A DNA stretch of 64,000 bases from Pseudomonas sp. JM0905a (GCF_014700075.1 NZ_JACXBU010000017.1:1-64000), one strand, 5' to 3'. Numbered from the stretch's first letter, positions 54,312 through 62,270 are shown. Numbers and translations are program-made. Notes: generated by a model from the sequence alone, not told the origin.

Positions 54312-55990
54312 TCGACTTCGTGTTGGGTGCCCTTCGCTCGAACCCGGAAATCGCCGTGTTCCTGGCCATCGCACTCGGGGTGCTGCTGGGTCGGGTGCAA
54401 CTGGGTAGCTTCCATCTGGGGTCGGTGGCCGGTGCCCTGCTCATGGGGTTGCTCATCGGCCAGATCGGCCTGGAAGTACCCCACGAGCTGAAGTCGGTGT
54501 TCTTCGTGCTCTTCATCTACGCCGTCGGCTTCAAGAGCGGCCCGGAGTTCTTCGGCAGCCTGAACCGGGGCACCCTGAAACTGGTGCTGTTCTCCGTGGT
54601 GCTCTGTGCTACCGCCCTGGGTGCCATCCTGATGATGAACGCCATCTACCACTTCGATGCGGGCTTCACCGCCGGGTTGGGCGCCGGGGCGCTGACCGAC
54701 ACCGCGATCATGGGCACCGCCAGCAGCGCCATTGCCCAACTGCCCCTGGATGAGGCGGCCAAGGCCCAGCTCAACAGCCACATGGCCATTGCCTACGCCA
54801 TCACGTATCTGTTCGGCACCATCGGGCTGATCGTTTTTGTCGGCACCGTCGCGCCGAAGTTGCTGGGCGTGGACCTGCGTGCCTCGGCGCGGGAACTGGA
54901 GCTGGAACTCGGCATCGCCAGCAACGAAGACATCATCAGCATTCCCTACACGCGCATTGTGGTGCGGGCACACCGGGTCACTTCAGGGGCAGCCGGCTGC
55001 ACCATTGCCGATATCGAGCGGTTGCACCCGACCATGAGCGTCGAGCGGGTGGTGCGGGGCGGCCAGGTGCACGAGCGCGATCCCGCACTGGTACTGCAGG
55101 CAGGCGATATCGTCGGCGTCTATGCCTTGCGCGAGGCTGTGGGTGAGCTGGCCAGCTGGATAGGCCAGGAGGTGGATCACCCGGAGTCGCTGTCGTTCCC
55201 CACCAGGTCCGCGGATATCGTGCTGACCTCCGTCGACTTCGCCGGCAAGACCGTTCACGACATCCGCTCCCGGCTGGTGGGGGCGAACCGCATGGGCTGC
55301 TTCATCAACACCATCACTCGTCAGGGGCTCGAACTGCCCTTGCTGCCGCACACCGTCCTGCGGCGCGGCGACGTGATTTCCCTTACGGGGCGTTCCTCCA
55401 GCGTCGACGCGCTGGCCGAGCAACTGGGCCGTGTACGGGAGCGCAGCTACAAGTCCGATATCGCCGTGCACAGCTTGGGCATGGTCTTGGGCGCACTGCT
55501 GGGCATGCTCTCGACCCATATCGGGATGATCCCCGTCGAGCTGGGAATTGGCGGTGGGGTGCTGGTGGTGGCGCTGCTGATTGGCTGGTACAACTCCCGC
55601 CACCCTGAGGTTGGCGCCTTGCCGCCGGCGGCCCAGTGGGCCTTCTCCGAGTTCGGCCTGACCGCCTTCGGTGCGGTGGTAGGGTTGCTGGCTGGGCCGG
55701 CAGCCATCGCGGCGATGCAGGAGCAGGGCGTCGCGCTGCTGATTTCCGGGGTGGTGGTGACCCTGCTGCCGCCCCTGGTGGCGCTGTACTTCGGCCGTTA
55801 CGTGCTGCAGCTGCACCCGATGATCCTGTTCGGCGCGCTGGCCGGCGCACAGACCGAAGCCGCCTCGATGAACAAGATCATCGAGCTGTCCGGCAGCAAC
55901 ACCCCGGTGGTTGGCTTCACCGTCTGCTACGCCATTTCCAACGTGCTGCTGGCGGTGTGCGGGCCGATCATCGTGTTCGCGTCGAGCTAG
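54308..55990 (+). CDS. AspT/YidE-family transporter
   Basis: This 560-residue protein contains two AspT/YidE/YbjL duplicated membrane domains (GVLLGRVQLGSFHLGSVAGALLMGLLIGQIG ... and the C-terminal copy with LGIGGGVLVVALLIGW) flanking two cytoplasmic TrkA-C/RCK_C-like regions (about 205-370). AspT relatives exchange aspartate for alanine; many others have unknown substrates. The start is GTG, overlapping the MscS stop as GTGA, so the two membrane proteins are translationally coupled. An osmotic or solute-efflux role is possible. Confidence 0.87.
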   Translation: MIDFVLGALRSNPEIAVFLAIALGVLLGRVQLGSFHLGSVAGALLMGLLIGQIGLEVPHELKSVFFVLFIYAVGFKSGPEFFGSLNRGTLKLVLFSVVLCATALGAILMMNAIYHFDAGFTAGLGAGALTDTAIMGTASSAIAQLPLDEAAKAQLNSHMAIAYAITYLFGTIGLIVFVGTVAPKLLGVDLRASARELELELGIASNEDIISIPYTRIVVRAHRVTSGAAGCTIADIERLHPTMSVERVVRGGQVHERDPALVLQAGDIVGVYALREAVGELASWIGQEVDHPESLSFPTRSADIVLTSVDFAGKTVHDIRSRLVGANRMGCFINTITRQGLELPLLPHTVLRRGDVISLTGRSSSVDALAEQLGRVRERSYKSDIAVHSLGMVLGALLGMLSTHIGMIPVELGIGGGVLVVALLIGWYNSRHPEVGALPPAAQWAFSEFGLTAFGAVVGLLAGPAAIAAMQEQGVALLISGVVVTLLPPLVALYFGRYVLQLHPMILFGALAGAQTEAASMNKIIELSGSNTPVVGFTVCYAISNVLLAVCGPIIVFASS

Positions 55991-56036
55991 GTGGCCCGTC
56001 TCACCCGGTGACGGAAATCGATCCCTGCTCGGACTT

Positions 56037-56108
56037 GTTGGGCCTCGTTCCTCGGACCAACCTACGGCAGGACTGCGTCCTGCTCGGCGAATGAATTCGC
56101 CCCTACAG
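56037..56108. repeat. 72-base dispersed repeat, copy 1
   Basis: It begins GTTGGGCCTCGTTCCTCGGA and ends CGCCCCTACAG. Near-identical copies lie at 60025-60096 and 60212-60283. Confidence 0.8.
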
Positions 56109-56134
56109 AGCTCCTCTCCCTCGCGGAAGGTGAT

Positions 56135-56305
56135 TCAAAGGGGGTTACCAGCGGGACTCAAGATCGATTTGCGCATGAACACCCGAGCGAAACCGTCCTC
56201 CACCGCCCGGTGGGTTTCCAAATAACCGAGCTTTTTGTAGATCTCGATGTTCTCGGTTATCCGCTCATGGGTGTAGAGGCGAAAGCTTCGATACCCGCCT
56301 GAAGC
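56135..56305 (-). pseudogene. C-terminal remnant of a GNAT acetyltransferase
   Basis: The minus strand reads GGYRSFRLYTHERITENIEI, then YKKLGYLETHRAVEDGFARV, then FMRK and a short tail to TGA. This is the C-terminal half of a GNAT fold. An in-frame stop and loss of homology precede it right where the hipBA control region begins. The gene seems to have been cut when hipBA arrived. Confidence 0.75.
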
Positions 56306-56326
56306 ACACTGCTAAATATCAGAATA

Positions 56327-56340
56327 GAAACCATAGTTTC
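56327..56340. promoter_or_regulatory. HipB operator candidate 1
   Basis: GAAACCATAGTTTC: perfect 5-base arms GAAAC / GTTTC. Confidence 0.75.
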
Positions 56341-56376
56341 GTTTTACACAGAAAAGGAGTGTTGCTCTCCAGAAGT

Positions 56377-56390
56377 GAAACCATAGTTTC
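56377..56390. promoter_or_regulatory. HipB operator candidate 2
   Basis: GAAACCATAGTTTC, identical to operator 1 and exactly 50 bases downstream of it. Confidence 0.75.
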
Positions 56391-56398
56391 GATTTGGC

Positions 56399-56426
56399 TT
56401 GACTGCGCCTTACTCCCTCCTACAAT
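56399..56426 (+). promoter_or_regulatory. hipBA promoter
   Basis: TTGACT, a 16-base spacer, then TACAAT. The -10 ends one base before operator 3, and operator 2 lies just upstream of the -35. Repressor binding would therefore block polymerase. Confidence 0.7.
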
Positions 56427-56427
56427 C

Positions 56428-56441
56428 GAAACCATAGCTTC
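56428..56441. promoter_or_regulatory. HipB operator candidate 3
   Basis: GAAACCATAGCTTC, with one mismatch to the others, 51 bases from operator 2 and over the likely start of transcription. Confidence 0.7.
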
Positions 56442-56457
56442 GAAACGGATATCCCAA

Positions 56458-56691
56458 ATGGATCAGCACTCGTACGCCCCTGTTCGCACACCGGAAGATC
56501 TTGGAAAGGTCGTTCGCGAGGCACGGAAAAAGCAGCACATTCGCCAGGAGGACATGGCAATGCTGATTGGTAAAAGCCACGTGCATCTGCGCGATATCGA
56601 AAAGGGCAAGCCAACAGTCTCCCTCGGGAGTGTGTTGCAACTGCTGGATGAGCTGGGCATTCGGGTCTATCTGGATGTGCCGAAGCCATGA
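56458..56691 (+). CDS. hipB: HipB-like antitoxin (XRE-type HTH)
   Basis: This 77-residue protein has an XRE helix-turn-helix (VVREARKKQHIRQEDMAMLIGKSHVHLRDIEKGKPTVSL). It is expected to neutralise HipA and repress its own operon through the three upstream palindromes. The start is the ATG at 56458; an earlier in-frame codon would read through the promoter and operators. The stop overlaps the hipA start (ATGA). The 77-aa length is close to other short HipB proteins. Confidence 0.9.
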   Translation: MDQHSYAPVRTPEDLGKVVREARKKQHIRQEDMAMLIGKSHVHLRDIEKGKPTVSLGSVLQLLDELGIRVYLDVPKP

Positions 56692-57950
56692 GGCAGTTGG
56701 AAGTCACCATAAACAACGAGCATGTGGGCAGCCTGATTGACCAGAACGGTGTATGGGTGCTCGAGTATTCATCTGACTGGCTGAATAACCCCCGATCCTT
56801 CGATCTTTCACCCACTCTTCCTCGCTCTGCAGGGCGAGTCGTGGATGGCTCTACGGAACGTCCTGTTCAGTGGTTCTTCGACAACTTGCTGCCGGAAGAG
56901 CAGGCCCGTCAGTTGCTGGCCAGCGACGCGAAAATCGAGTTTGCAGATGCCTTTGGACTCCTGGGCTACTACGGTGCTGAATCGGCGGGAGCCATCACGC
57001 TTCTACCAGGATTTGAACCAATACCCGATGGCGGGCTCCAGCCGCTCCCTGACGACGTGCTCAGCCAGCGAATCAGGAACCTCCCCCGGGTATCGCTGAC
57101 CACCGGAGCACCCAAGCGAATGTCGCTGGCAGGCGCCCAACACAAGTTGCCTGTCGTGGTCCTGGACGGCGTGTTGTACGAGCCAATCGGCAGCCGGCCA
57201 TCAACTCACATCCTCAAGCCGAACCACCCGGAAACAGACCAGTACGACAACAGCGTGGCCAATGAATGGTTCGTTATGTCTGTCGCCCGAATGGCCAGGC
57301 TGAACACTGCCCCCGTCGCTATTTACCGCGTCCCGGAGCCGGTTTATCTGATTGAGCGTTTTGACAGGCAAGTAGTCGACGGCCAACTGAAACGCCTGCA
57401 TGTCCTGGACGGTTGCCAGTTGCTGGGGCTGGATCGCCAGTTCAAATACCAACAGGCCTCGATGACGACGCTTCAACACATCGTCAGTCTCTGTCGCCGG
57501 AAAGCCGAAGCACGAATCCAGCTATTCAATTGGCTGGTATTCAACATCCTGGTCGGCAACAACGACGCCCACCTGAAGAACCTCTCTTTTTACGTCACAT
57601 CGGACGGCGTTGACCTTACGCCTCACTACGACCTGCTCTGCACCGCGATATATACCGCAAGCAAGGAATCGGCCCCCTGGCTGGATGCTGAGCTGGTATG
57701 GAAGGTGGAAGGCATGCGAACCCACGCCGAAGTGACCAGGGAGCACGTGCTCTTCATGGGCAGCCACCTCGGACTACCCAACAGGATTGCCGTCAAACTG
57801 ATGGATGAGCTTGTGAAATCGACCCTGGAAGCTGCCGAACATCTCCTGCAAAGCCTGCCAGAGCACTTCCTTGCCGGTGAGAGATACCTGCTGCGTCGAA
57901 TTGTTCATGGCGTTATGCGAGACATGGCTGCAAAGCTGCGTACGCCCTGA
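56688..57950 (+). CDS. hipA: HipA-like serine/threonine kinase toxin
   Basis: This 420-residue HipA-family kinase has an N-terminal HipA subdomain (residues 1-110), the Ser-containing P-loop SLAGAQHK (146-153), a nucleotide-site Lys in HILKP (174-178), the catalytic loop NNDAHLKN (291-298) and the metal-binding HYDLL (313-317). E. coli HipA phosphorylates glutamyl-tRNA synthetase and causes persistence; the target here is unknown. It appears intact. Its codon use looks somewhat less GC-biased than its neighbours, in keeping with transfer. Confidence 0.9.
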   Translation: MRQLEVTINNEHVGSLIDQNGVWVLEYSSDWLNNPRSFDLSPTLPRSAGRVVDGSTERPVQWFFDNLLPEEQARQLLASDAKIEFADAFGLLGYYGAESAGAITLLPGFEPIPDGGLQPLPDDVLSQRIRNLPRVSLTTGAPKRMSLAGAQHKLPVVVLDGVLYEPIGSRPSTHILKPNHPETDQYDNSVANEWFVMSVARMARLNTAPVAIYRVPEPVYLIERFDRQVVDGQLKRLHVLDGCQLLGLDRQFKYQQASMTTLQHIVSLCRRKAEARIQLFNWLVFNILVGNNDAHLKNLSFYVTSDGVDLTPHYDLLCTAIYTASKESAPWLDAELVWKVEGMRTHAEVTREHVLFMGSHLGLPNRIAVKLMDELVKSTLEAAEHLLQSLPEHFLAGERYLLRRIVHGVMRDMAAKLRTP

Positions 57951-57970
57951 CTCACGGGGAACACCAAGGC

Positions 57971-58084
57971 ATGAAGACCAAGCCCGTTATCCCCCGGGCT
58001 CTGGCCTACCTGAGTGAAGCGACTGAGCAAACCGCACTGGTTTTTTTGACACTCTGGAGCGAGCCCGAAAAGAAAAACCCCTGA
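57971..58084 (+). CDS. Possible small ORF after hipA (37 aa)
   Basis: ATG to TGA, 20 bases past the hipA stop. The product is MKTKPVIPRALAYLSEATEQ plus 17 residues rich in hydrophobics ending SEPEKKNP. The ribosome site is poor (AAGG directly before the ATG), and the end runs into a terminator stem. It may be a chance frame. Confidence 0.25.
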   Translation: MKTKPVIPRALAYLSEATEQTALVFLTLWSEPEKKNP

Positions 58085-58104
58085 AATTCTAAGAATTTCA
58101 GGGG
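58071..58104 (-). terminator. Rho-independent terminator on the minus strand
   Basis: The arms CCCCTGAAATTCT and AGAATTTCAGGGG are followed on the minus strand by TTTTTCTTTT. It lies just beyond a tRNA 3'-end fragment and was probably that tRNA gene's terminator. Confidence 0.8.
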
Positions 58105-58120
58105 GTTAGGCTATTGAATA

Positions 58121-58143
58121 TGGCGGGAAGATAGGGATTTGAA
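58121..58143 (-). other. tRNA 3'-end fragment, candidate attachment-site scar
   Basis: Read on the minus strand it is TTCAAAT (T loop), CCCTA (T stem), TCTTCCC (acceptor), G, CCA. The other side of the T stem should be TAGGG but is not, so tRNA identity stops exactly at the T loop. The full tRNA would begin GGGAAGA. Such 3' fragments are what integrases leave at one end of an inserted element. Confidence 0.6.
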
Positions 58144-58146
58144 ACC

Positions 58147-58373
58147 TTGGAACTGCTGGAAGATTTGTTCGAGCAAGCGGCACTGGATGTGCTGGCCAAC
58201 GGTTTCGCGAGCGTCAGCATCCGGCTCCCCAACCGGCCCGCGAGCGAATCCAGCACGCCGGGGAATTCCTCCTGGAGCGTGCGGCGGAAAGCTCTCCGGC
58301 CCTCGATCCCTATGTTTCATCCAATGCGGAGGGGACCATCAACCTGGTCCTGGATCGCCGGCGGGCGAGGTAA
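58147..58373 (+). pseudogene. Possible frameshifted gene remnant
   Basis: One frame reads ELLEDLFEQAALDVLANGFA and SVSIRLPNR. Coding character then appears in another frame as RERIQHAGEFLLERAAESSP and ALDPYVSSNAEGTINLVLDR, ending in TAA. No family recognised. The rest of 57951-58633 holds only the terminator, the tRNA fragment and a REP-like stretch. Confidence 0.3.
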
Positions 58374-58633
58374 CGGGCCCGATTCCTCTGCAACTTGTAG
58401 GGCCTGGTTTCGCTCAGCGCCAACCTACGAAAAGGAACTGCAGAAATAAGCCAGAGCCTTCTGCTTGCGCGAGCAGGCGGTTTGACTGACGCGACCCGAC
58501 GGTTGGCTATCCATTGGCACGATATGCAAAGTCCCTGACGTGAAATGACAATTTATCTGGGGTCGCTCCCCGCACACTTGGACCACTTACAACAAGAAAT
58601 CAGCCAATCCGGCCGCACCGGATGGAGGTTCAT

Positions 58634-58777
58634 ATGCGTGACCATCTCGCTTACCTGCTCACGCCCACCCTGCTGGGCATCCTGTTACTGATCTCGTTGC
58701 TCGGCGAGCAGCCGCCAGCCCGCGCCAGCTATGCGAACGGCATTCCACTCGTCAGCCTCAGCCAGATTTTTCACTGA
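58634..58777 (+). CDS. Small single-span membrane protein (47 aa)
   Basis: A GGAGG site five bases before the ATG is among the best ribosome sites in the window. The product begins MRDHLAYLLTPTLLGILLLI, has one membrane helix and a polar tail ending SQIFH. No homologue recalled. It stands alone between two degenerate genes. Confidence 0.55.
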   Translation: MRDHLAYLLTPTLLGILLLISLLGEQPPARASYANGIPLVSLSQIFH

Positions 58778-58854
58778 TCAATCGCCCCTCCGACCGGGCA
58801 AGGTCTGGATCAGGCCGTAGGCCAGGTGTCTGCGGCAGCCTCGACACTTCGATC

Positions 58855-59271
58855 ATGCACGCCTTCATATTGCAGGGTCGGAGTGTGTCCGATGGGAATG
58901 GCCGATCTGTTGGCGGGCACCTCAATCTGGCGGTGATGCCGGCCGCCGCTCACAGCAACCTGGCCTACATGCTCGCCCTGTTTCTGGTGGAACGGGGCAG
59001 GGCAGAGGAAGCGCTGAACTGGATGGAAAAGGCTGCGGTCGAACTGCCCGACAACTCGCGTATCCGCTACTAGCAGGGGCTGCTGGCTGCGCTGCGCAGC
59101 GGGCTGGAGCGGTCCCCGAATGATCCCGACCTGCTCCATTGGCTGATCTACCTGCATGCCGTGGAGGGCGAGCGAAGCGAGGCGTTCGGTTACGTCAAAC
59201 GCATGCGCGAAGCCGCGCCGGACGATCCGCGCCTGCAGGCGATCGAGCCGTATTGGCAGCAACAACAGTGA
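58855..59271 (+). pseudogene. TPR-protein remnant with in-frame stop
   Basis: Residues AHSNLAYMLALFLVERGRAE, EALNWMEKAAVELPDNSRIRY are followed by TAG at 59071-59073. The same frame then continues as QGLLAALRSGLERSPNDPDL, LHWLIYLHAVEGERSEAFGY and so on to a TGA. These are tetratricopeptide repeats. The first 30 codons look unrelated, so the 5' end is also lost. The remaining 59272-59420 gap shows nothing clear. Confidence 0.65.
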
Positions 59272-59420
59272 TGCAGGAGGCGGACTTTGCGTGCTGCGGT
59301 TTGAAAGTCGCGGGTTCGTCGCCTACATATTGAGGAAGCTCGCGTGTCGTCCAGCCGTGCAGTCGAACGAGTTGTCGTGCGTCTATAACGAGCCTCTGCA
59401 AAGACCAAGGAACAAAGGAA

Positions 59421-59927
59421 ATGACCAAAAAACTGATTGGTAAAGCGCTGATCTTCGGACTTCTCGGCACCGTTGGCGTGGTGGCTCAAGCAGCCGAGGG
59501 CAAGGGCGGTGGTTGCGGCTGGGGCAACATGGTGTTCGACGGCCAGCGTGGCCTGGCTCCGCACCTGCTGGCCACCACCACCAACGGCACCTCGGGCAAC
59601 GCCACCTTCGGCCTGACCTCCGGTACCAACGGCTGCGACTCCAGCGTGACCATCCGCTACGGCGGCCGCTCGCTGTTCGCCATGAACGGCATGCTCGACA
59701 ACATCGCCGAAGACATGGCCCAGGGCCAGGGCGAGGCGCTGGATGCCTATGCCACGCTGCTGGGTATTGAGCAGGGCGACCGTGCCCACTTCGCCCAGGT
59801 CGCCCAGGCCAATTTCTCCAACATCTTCGCCACGCCTGACGCCACCGGTGACCAGGTGCTCGCCAACACCCTGGACGTGATGAGCCGCGACCAGCAACTG
59901 GCCCGTTACGTCAAGCAGCCGAGCTGA
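59421..59927 (+). CDS. DUF3015-family exported protein
   Basis: This 168-residue protein has a signal peptide (KALIFGLLGTVGVVAQA-AE). The mature N-terminus GGGCGWGNMVFDGQRGLAPHLLATTTNGTSG is the DUF3015 signature, with two Cys (CGWG, NGCDSS) likely to be paired. AAGGA precedes the ATG, and a terminator follows the stop. The family is common in gamma-proteobacteria; function unknown. Confidence 0.9.
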   Translation: MTKKLIGKALIFGLLGTVGVVAQAAEGKGGGCGWGNMVFDGQRGLAPHLLATTTNGTSGNATFGLTSGTNGCDSSVTIRYGGRSLFAMNGMLDNIAEDMAQGQGEALDAYATLLGIEQGDRAHFAQVAQANFSNIFATPDATGDQVLANTLDVMSRDQQLARYVKQPS

Positions 59928-59942
59928 TACCACGCACAAGTG

Positions 59943-59971
59943 AAAATGCCCTCTTCGGAGGGCATTTTTTT
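59943..59971 (+). terminator. Rho-independent terminator of the DUF3015 gene
   Basis: AATGCCCTC / GAGGGCATT with a TTCG tetraloop and a run of seven T. Confidence 0.92.
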
Positions 59972-59984
59972 GGGGTGGCGGAAT

Positions 59985-60283
59985 CACTGTAGGAGCGAGC
60001 TCTGCTCGCGAAGAGCTCCGCTCCGTTGGGCCTCGTTCCTCGGACCAACCTACGACAGGGCTGCGTCCTGCTTGGCGAATGAATTCGCCCCTACAGGAAG
60101 AGCCCGATGGCACAGCGCCGTTGTGGGAGCGAATTCATTCGCGATTGGCCGGCGAAGCCGACCCTTACGGTGTATGGCGCCTTGTCATCCACCAACACTC
60201 GGTGCGGCAGCGTTGGGCCTCGTTCCTCGGACCAACCTACGGCAGGACTGCGTCCTGCTTGGCGAATGAATTCGCCCCTACAG
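59985..60283. repeat. REP cluster with two copies of the 72-base repeat
   Basis: 60025-60096 and 60212-60283 differ at a few positions and match 56037-56108. Between them are GCGAATTCATTCGC-type palindromes. No gene. Confidence 0.8.
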
Positions 60284-60409
60284 GAAGGCCGCCCGGCTTT
60301 TCCTAAGACTTTTCCTACAGCTTTCGTCCTGCGAAGAGTCGCGCTGCCGACAGCCAGCGTTCCTACGCGCCTTTAACCTTGAGCGCCTACAAACGTGATG
60401 GATAGAGTG

Positions 60410-60613
60410 CCCGCCGTCACGGTTAGTCGTGACCGGGTTTGACGACCCGAACTAAGTAGGTGCGGTAGCGCCATGAGGTGCACGTGAGAGCAATCTTGCA
60501 GGCATCGGCACTTGGGCAGTTCTGGACTGCCTACTTCATGGCGGATCGTGTGGGGAGACCTTTGGGTCTGCCGGGTCCTACCTAGCCGGTTCGTCAACCC
60601 CACGCGATCCGCC
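60410..60613 (+). ncRNA. Candidate structured RNA upstream of the BRO-N gene
   Basis: Several helices can be drawn by eye: GTCACG/CGTGAC (60416-60433), CGGGT/ACCCG (60434-60449), GGCAGT/ACTGCC (60515-60531), and a 15-pair stem of 60541-60555 with 60598-60612 that has a single G-U pair. That stem encloses AGACC/GGTCT (60556-60569) and CCGG/CCGG (60571-60589). The density of perfect helices is far above the surroundings. It ends 49 bases before the BRO-N start, so it could be a leader or a separate RNA. Confidence 0.55.
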
Positions 60614-60661
60614 TCCTTTCATTGACGGCGGGTTCCTTCAGGAACGAAGTGGAGCCTCACC

Positions 60662-61168
60662 ATGCAAGACGCATATATCCCCGTCGTTTTCCAACGCCAT
60701 TCACACCAACTCCGCGCCGTGATGATCGACAACCAGCCCTGGTTCGTCGCCACGGACTTCGCCCGCCTTATTGGCGCCCAGCGCCCTTACCGTTTGCCCA
60801 ATCGCATGGACCCACACCAGAAGCGCAATGTGCTGCTGCAGTACGCCAGTGGACTGCGTGAAGAGGTGGAAGTCATCAGCGATGCCGGAGCCTACAAGGC
60901 GCTGTACCGCTTCGGCCATCCGGAGCATCGGGTGATCAGCCAATGGTTGAGCGAAGTGCTGGTGCCGACGCTGCATGACTATCACCGCCTGCCGGATGCC
61001 GCGCCCCAGCGGGCGTTGATGACCTGGGCCAACCAGCGCATTGGGGTGGTGAAGTGGCAAGGGGAAATCTGGATCGCCCGCAGGGACCTGCCCGTGTTCA
61101 TGGCCGCAACTGATGACCCGCAGCTGCGGGGTGATCCGACTTGGAGTAGGGCGCCTGGTGGAGATTGA
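60662..61168 (+). CDS. BRO-N domain protein (phage antirepressor-like)
   Basis: This 168-residue protein has a BRO-N domain across residues 5-100 (QLRAVMIDNQPWFVATDFARLIG; VISDAGAYKALYRFGHPEHRVISQWLSEVLVPTL). Phage relatives act as DNA-binding antirepressors. A second small domain follows and no KilA-C is seen. No other phage genes are near, so it is either a domesticated gene or part of a small element with the structured RNA just upstream. Start: ATG with GGAG about 8 bases before. Confidence 0.85.
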   Translation: MQDAYIPVVFQRHSHQLRAVMIDNQPWFVATDFARLIGAQRPYRLPNRMDPHQKRNVLLQYASGLREEVEVISDAGAYKALYRFGHPEHRVISQWLSEVLVPTLHDYHRLPDAAPQRALMTWANQRIGVVKWQGEIWIARRDLPVFMAATDDPQLRGDPTWSRAPGGD

Positions 61169-61229
61169 GGAGGAAGGCCCCAGTGATTGCCCCATCTCGC
61201 ATTTCCAATCCTGAAGGAGGTTAAACGCC

Positions 61230-62270
61230 TTGAGCATCAACACGACCTGGATACAGCAAGGGCAGGTCAGACTGGCGCTATTTCTGATCATTTTCTATCC
61301 AACACTTGCTACAGCCCTTCCCGGTGAAGACTTCTGCGCTTGGACGACATATCCGTCGTCCACGGCCATGACGCTGAGAATTCCTGACCCGGTATTACTA
61401 ATCGACGAGCGAGTGCCGGTTGGGACCGTCATGTTGACCAGAACGCTTCGCAGCAGCTCTCTGGACGTGGGAAGGATGATCTGCAGCATCGCACCGAATT
61501 TCCATAAGTACGAACTTCATGGCCTCAGCTTGGTACCGGGCTATTCCGACGTATACGAAAGCGGTATCGAAGGGATCGGCCTGAAAATCTTCAGTCATGG
61601 AGCCATTGGGGGACTTGGCTCTGCCGATAGCGGATATCTGCCCAGCAACGATAACTCTTCCTGGGAACCCTACCGGCCTCGTAACCAATTCAAGCTGGAG
61701 CTCGTTCGCGTGGGGCAGCGTGTGGGGTCAGGGACGATACCCCTTGATTTTCGTGTTTCCTTGACCAGCTGGGTATTCAGCGCAGGCTCCTTCCCGCGCT
61801 TGAGCTGGCGAGGTGTTGGGAGCGCCACGGTCATCAACGAAGCCATGTACGCCAGTTGCGAACCCGCAAAACCGGTCGACACCGTCGACATGGGCCAGGT
61901 ACTGGGCAAGGACTTGAGAGCGGGGCGGGCTCCCGTGAAGTCCTTCTCCTTCGATGTCCGCTGCAAGGGGTTGAAGCGCCCGAACCATTTGGTCCGGGCG
62001 TATTTCGAAGGTAAATCGCCAGGCACCGGCCTGCTCGACATCCAGACTGGAGCCGAACAAGCAAGTGGTGTGGCGCTGGCCCTGAAGGATGCCCAGGACA
62101 ATCCTTTGCAGTTCGGTTCTGGCCGCACCTATCCGCTCGGGTTGACCGGGGAAGATGCCGAGGGACACCTCTACCGTTTTGAAGGAAGCGCCCAGTATGT
62201 CCGGACTGACGCTCCACTCACCACCGGCCAGGCGGACGCAGCGCTGACCTACGTGCTGGATTACAACTGA
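61230..62270 (+). CDS. Fimbrial tip adhesin-like protein
   Basis: This 346-residue exported protein has a leader LALFLIIFYPTLATA-LPGEDFC and a C-terminal pilin-like half (SFSFDVRCKGLKRPNHLVRAYFEG ... GVALALKDAQDNPLQFGSG ... YVLDYN) typical of chaperone-usher adhesins. The N-terminal half would be the lectin domain. It starts at TTG, with AGGAGG nine bases upstream and no better ATG nearby. No usher or chaperone gene is adjacent, so it is an orphan here. Confidence 0.7.
   Translation: MSINTTWIQQGQVRLALFLIIFYPTLATALPGEDFCAWTTYPSSTAMTLRIPDPVLLIDERVPVGTVMLTRTLRSSSLDVGRMICSIAPNFHKYELHGLSLVPGYSDVYESGIEGIGLKIFSHGAIGGLGSADSGYLPSNDNSSWEPYRPRNQFKLELVRVGQRVGSGTIPLDFRVSLTSWVFSAGSFPRLSWRGVGSATVINEAMYASCEPAKPVDTVDMGQVLGKDLRAGRAPVKSFSFDVRCKGLKRPNHLVRAYFEGKSPGTGLLDIQTGAEQASGVALALKDAQDNPLQFGSGRTYPLGLTGEDAEGHLYRFEGSAQYVRTDAPLTTGQADAALTYVLDYN

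Noticed and set aside
59272-59420. A possible tRNA-like stretch before the DUF3015 gene
   Set aside because: A GGGTTCG segment is present, but no acceptor, D or anticodon arms could be paired around it.
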